From NCBI GenBank assembly GCA_021734835.1, contig JAIPIH010000003.1, positions 124,001 to 188,000 on the forward strand: a stretch of 64,000 nucleotides of DNA. The letters run 5' to 3'. This DNA is from Candidatus Cloacimonadota bacterium. GTDB lineage: Bacteria > Cloacimonadota > Cloacimonadia > Cloacimonadales > TCS61. Positions 63,054 to 64,000 of the stretch are shown here, one piece after another. The notes under the pieces are model-generated. The model worked only from the letters and a program-made list of their open reading frames with translations, ran no database searches and was not told where the DNA came from. Numbering within the stretch: position 1 is the stretch's first letter; the number at the start of each line of letters is the position of its first letter. The position numbers were made by a program, and so were the translations under genes.

Positions 63054-64000
63054 ATGAAGTTCAATAAATTAATATTCACTTTTTTCATTTTTCTGGCACT
63101 GCCTTTGCATTCGCAAGCTAAAGTAGGATTAGCTCTTAGTGGCGGTGGTGCGAGGGGATTAGCACATGTAGGAATTTTAAAAGTTATTGATGAACTGGAT
63201 ATTCAGGTTGATTATATTTCCGGAACAAGCATGGGAGCAGTTGTCGGTGGATTATATGCAATGGGATATTCAGCTAATGAAATAGAGGACATGATATTTG
63301 CAAACAATTTTAACGCAATGCTGGATGAATCGGTATCCCGAAAAGATCAAAGCATAAGTCAAAAGAGGTGGATGCCCTATGCTAATATATACTTTAATCT
63401 TAATAATAAATTCAAGCCGAGTTTGCCCGAGGCTCTATTTTCCGGATCAAGACTAATAAATAAATTATTCGATTTTACATATCCTGCCGCAGGTATAACG
63501 GATTTTAAAAAACTTCCAATTGAATTCAATTGCGTTGCGACTAATATAATTACAGGTGAAATGAAAGTTTTTGATAAGGGAAATCTGCACGAAGTGATCC
63601 GAGCATCAATGTCAGCACCATCCATTTTTGAGCCTATGAAAATAGAGAACGAACTTTATATTGATGGAGGTATCAGAGCTAATCTACCTAGTGAAATTGT
63701 GAAAAATATGGGAGCGGATTTAGTTGTAGGTTTTCAATTGAATTCAGATCTGAGGACAGAAAAAAAATTGAATAATTTGATCACAATTGTTGACCAAACT
63801 ATTAATTTTAGTATGAACGATAATGTCAGACAATCTACAGAACTTTGTGATATTTTGATCAAGCCTAAAATTCCTGATCTGAATAATTATAATTTTAATA
63901 ATATCAAAGAAATAATTCAGTTAGGAGAAATAGCAGCAAGACAGCATATTAATGAGTTGAACAAGCTTCCTAAGCGTATACAAAGCAAGACTTTAAAAGC
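63054..64000 (+). CDS. Patatin-like phospholipase (cut by window edge)
   Basis: The frame is open from the ATG at 63054 to the window end, at least 315 codons. Signal peptide (MKFNKLIFTFFIFLALPLHSQA), then the patatin core: LALSGGGARGLAHVG (oxyanion loop), SGTSMGAVVGG (Ser nucleophile) and the DGG dyad in YIDGGIRANLP. The family hydrolyses lipids; exported forms with a C-terminal BamA-like barrel are known in FCB bacteria and the missing part could hold one. Only 9 bases follow the terminator of hppA before the ATG. Confidence 0.9.
   Translation, partial: MKFNKLIFTFFIFLALPLHSQAKVGLALSGGGARGLAHVGILKVIDELDIQVDYISGTSMGAVVGGLYAMGYSANEIEDMIFANNFNAMLDESVSRKDQSISQKRWMPYANIYFNLNNKFKPSLPEALFSGSRLINKLFDFTYPAAGITDFKKLPIEFNCVATNIITGEMKVFDKGNLHEVIRASMSAPSIFEPMKIENELYIDGGIRANLPSEIVKNMGADLVVGFQLNSDLRTEKKLNNLITIVDQTINFSMNDNVRQSTELCDILIKPKIPDLNNYNFNNIKEIIQLGEIAARQHINELNKLPKRIQSKTLK

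Overview
The window is a 64 kb piece of a low-GC, gene-dense bacterial chromosome with no mobile elements, CRISPR array or rRNA. Several traits suggest an anaerobic Gram-negative bacterium of the FCB group. These are a BNR-repeat exoprotein ending in a type IX-like sorting domain, a PorV-like barrel, outer-membrane barrels and lipoproteins, an exbBD/tonB set, and no haem CxxCH motifs in the redox proteins inspected. A Cloacimonadota-like lineage is my best guess, but this is inferred from gene content and was not tested by phylogeny.

Layout. 1-2443 (minus): rpmF-plsX-fabH-fabD lipid start-up operon, cut at the left edge. 2651-8204 (minus): aroC, aroDE, an exported transglutaminase-like lipoprotein and pyrimidine nucleoside phosphorylase; aroC carries an extra chorismate mutase domain. 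8364-12765 (plus): exbB-exbD-tonB, then folP-cdaA-coaE. 12782-15921: secreted proteins. 16087-26663 (minus): a twelve-gene operon for a membrane complex of the Mbx/Mbs type (Mrp antiporter modules plus NuoBCDH-like subunits), ending in a ferredoxin/GltD-like NAD(P)H module. 27025-35194 (minus): REC-PAS regulator, DUF512 radical SAM protein, AI-2E family permease, barrel plus lipoprotein pair, and PEP carboxykinase. 35280-37434 (minus): rpmA, rplU, rng. 37551-37907: four tRNAs. 38119-44415 (plus): CsgG-like, PorV-like and LPP20-like envelope proteins followed by a CHASE2 adenylate cyclase. 44421-47420: lipid enzymes and an M48 protease. 47524-53465 (plus): seven genes encoding a membrane polyferredoxin, four membrane-anchored or exported ferredoxin proteins, a barrel and a CcdA-like membrane protein. 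53481-64000: queE, an amidohydrolase, a ferredoxin-fused etfA, lepA, a LapA-like protein, class II aldolase plus mtnA, a membrane pyrophosphatase, and a partial patatin.

How it fits together. The energy genes suggest fermentative or syntrophic metabolism built on ferredoxin and sodium. The Mbx-like complex would link reduced ferredoxin and NAD(P)H to ion pumping. The pyrophosphatase has sequence signatures of the K+-dependent, Na+-transporting class. Ferredoxin-fused EtfA is another low-potential flavin module.

The strongest candidate for an undescribed system is the 47.5-53.5 kb cluster. It looks like a cytochrome-free electron path across the envelope made of exported iron-sulfur proteins, including a lipoprotein in which four fibronectin-like domains lie between two pairs of ferredoxin motifs. 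Second is the Mbx-like operon, in which the two antiporter-type subunits are fused into one 1037-residue chain and the electron-input subunits are fused into one 591-residue chain.
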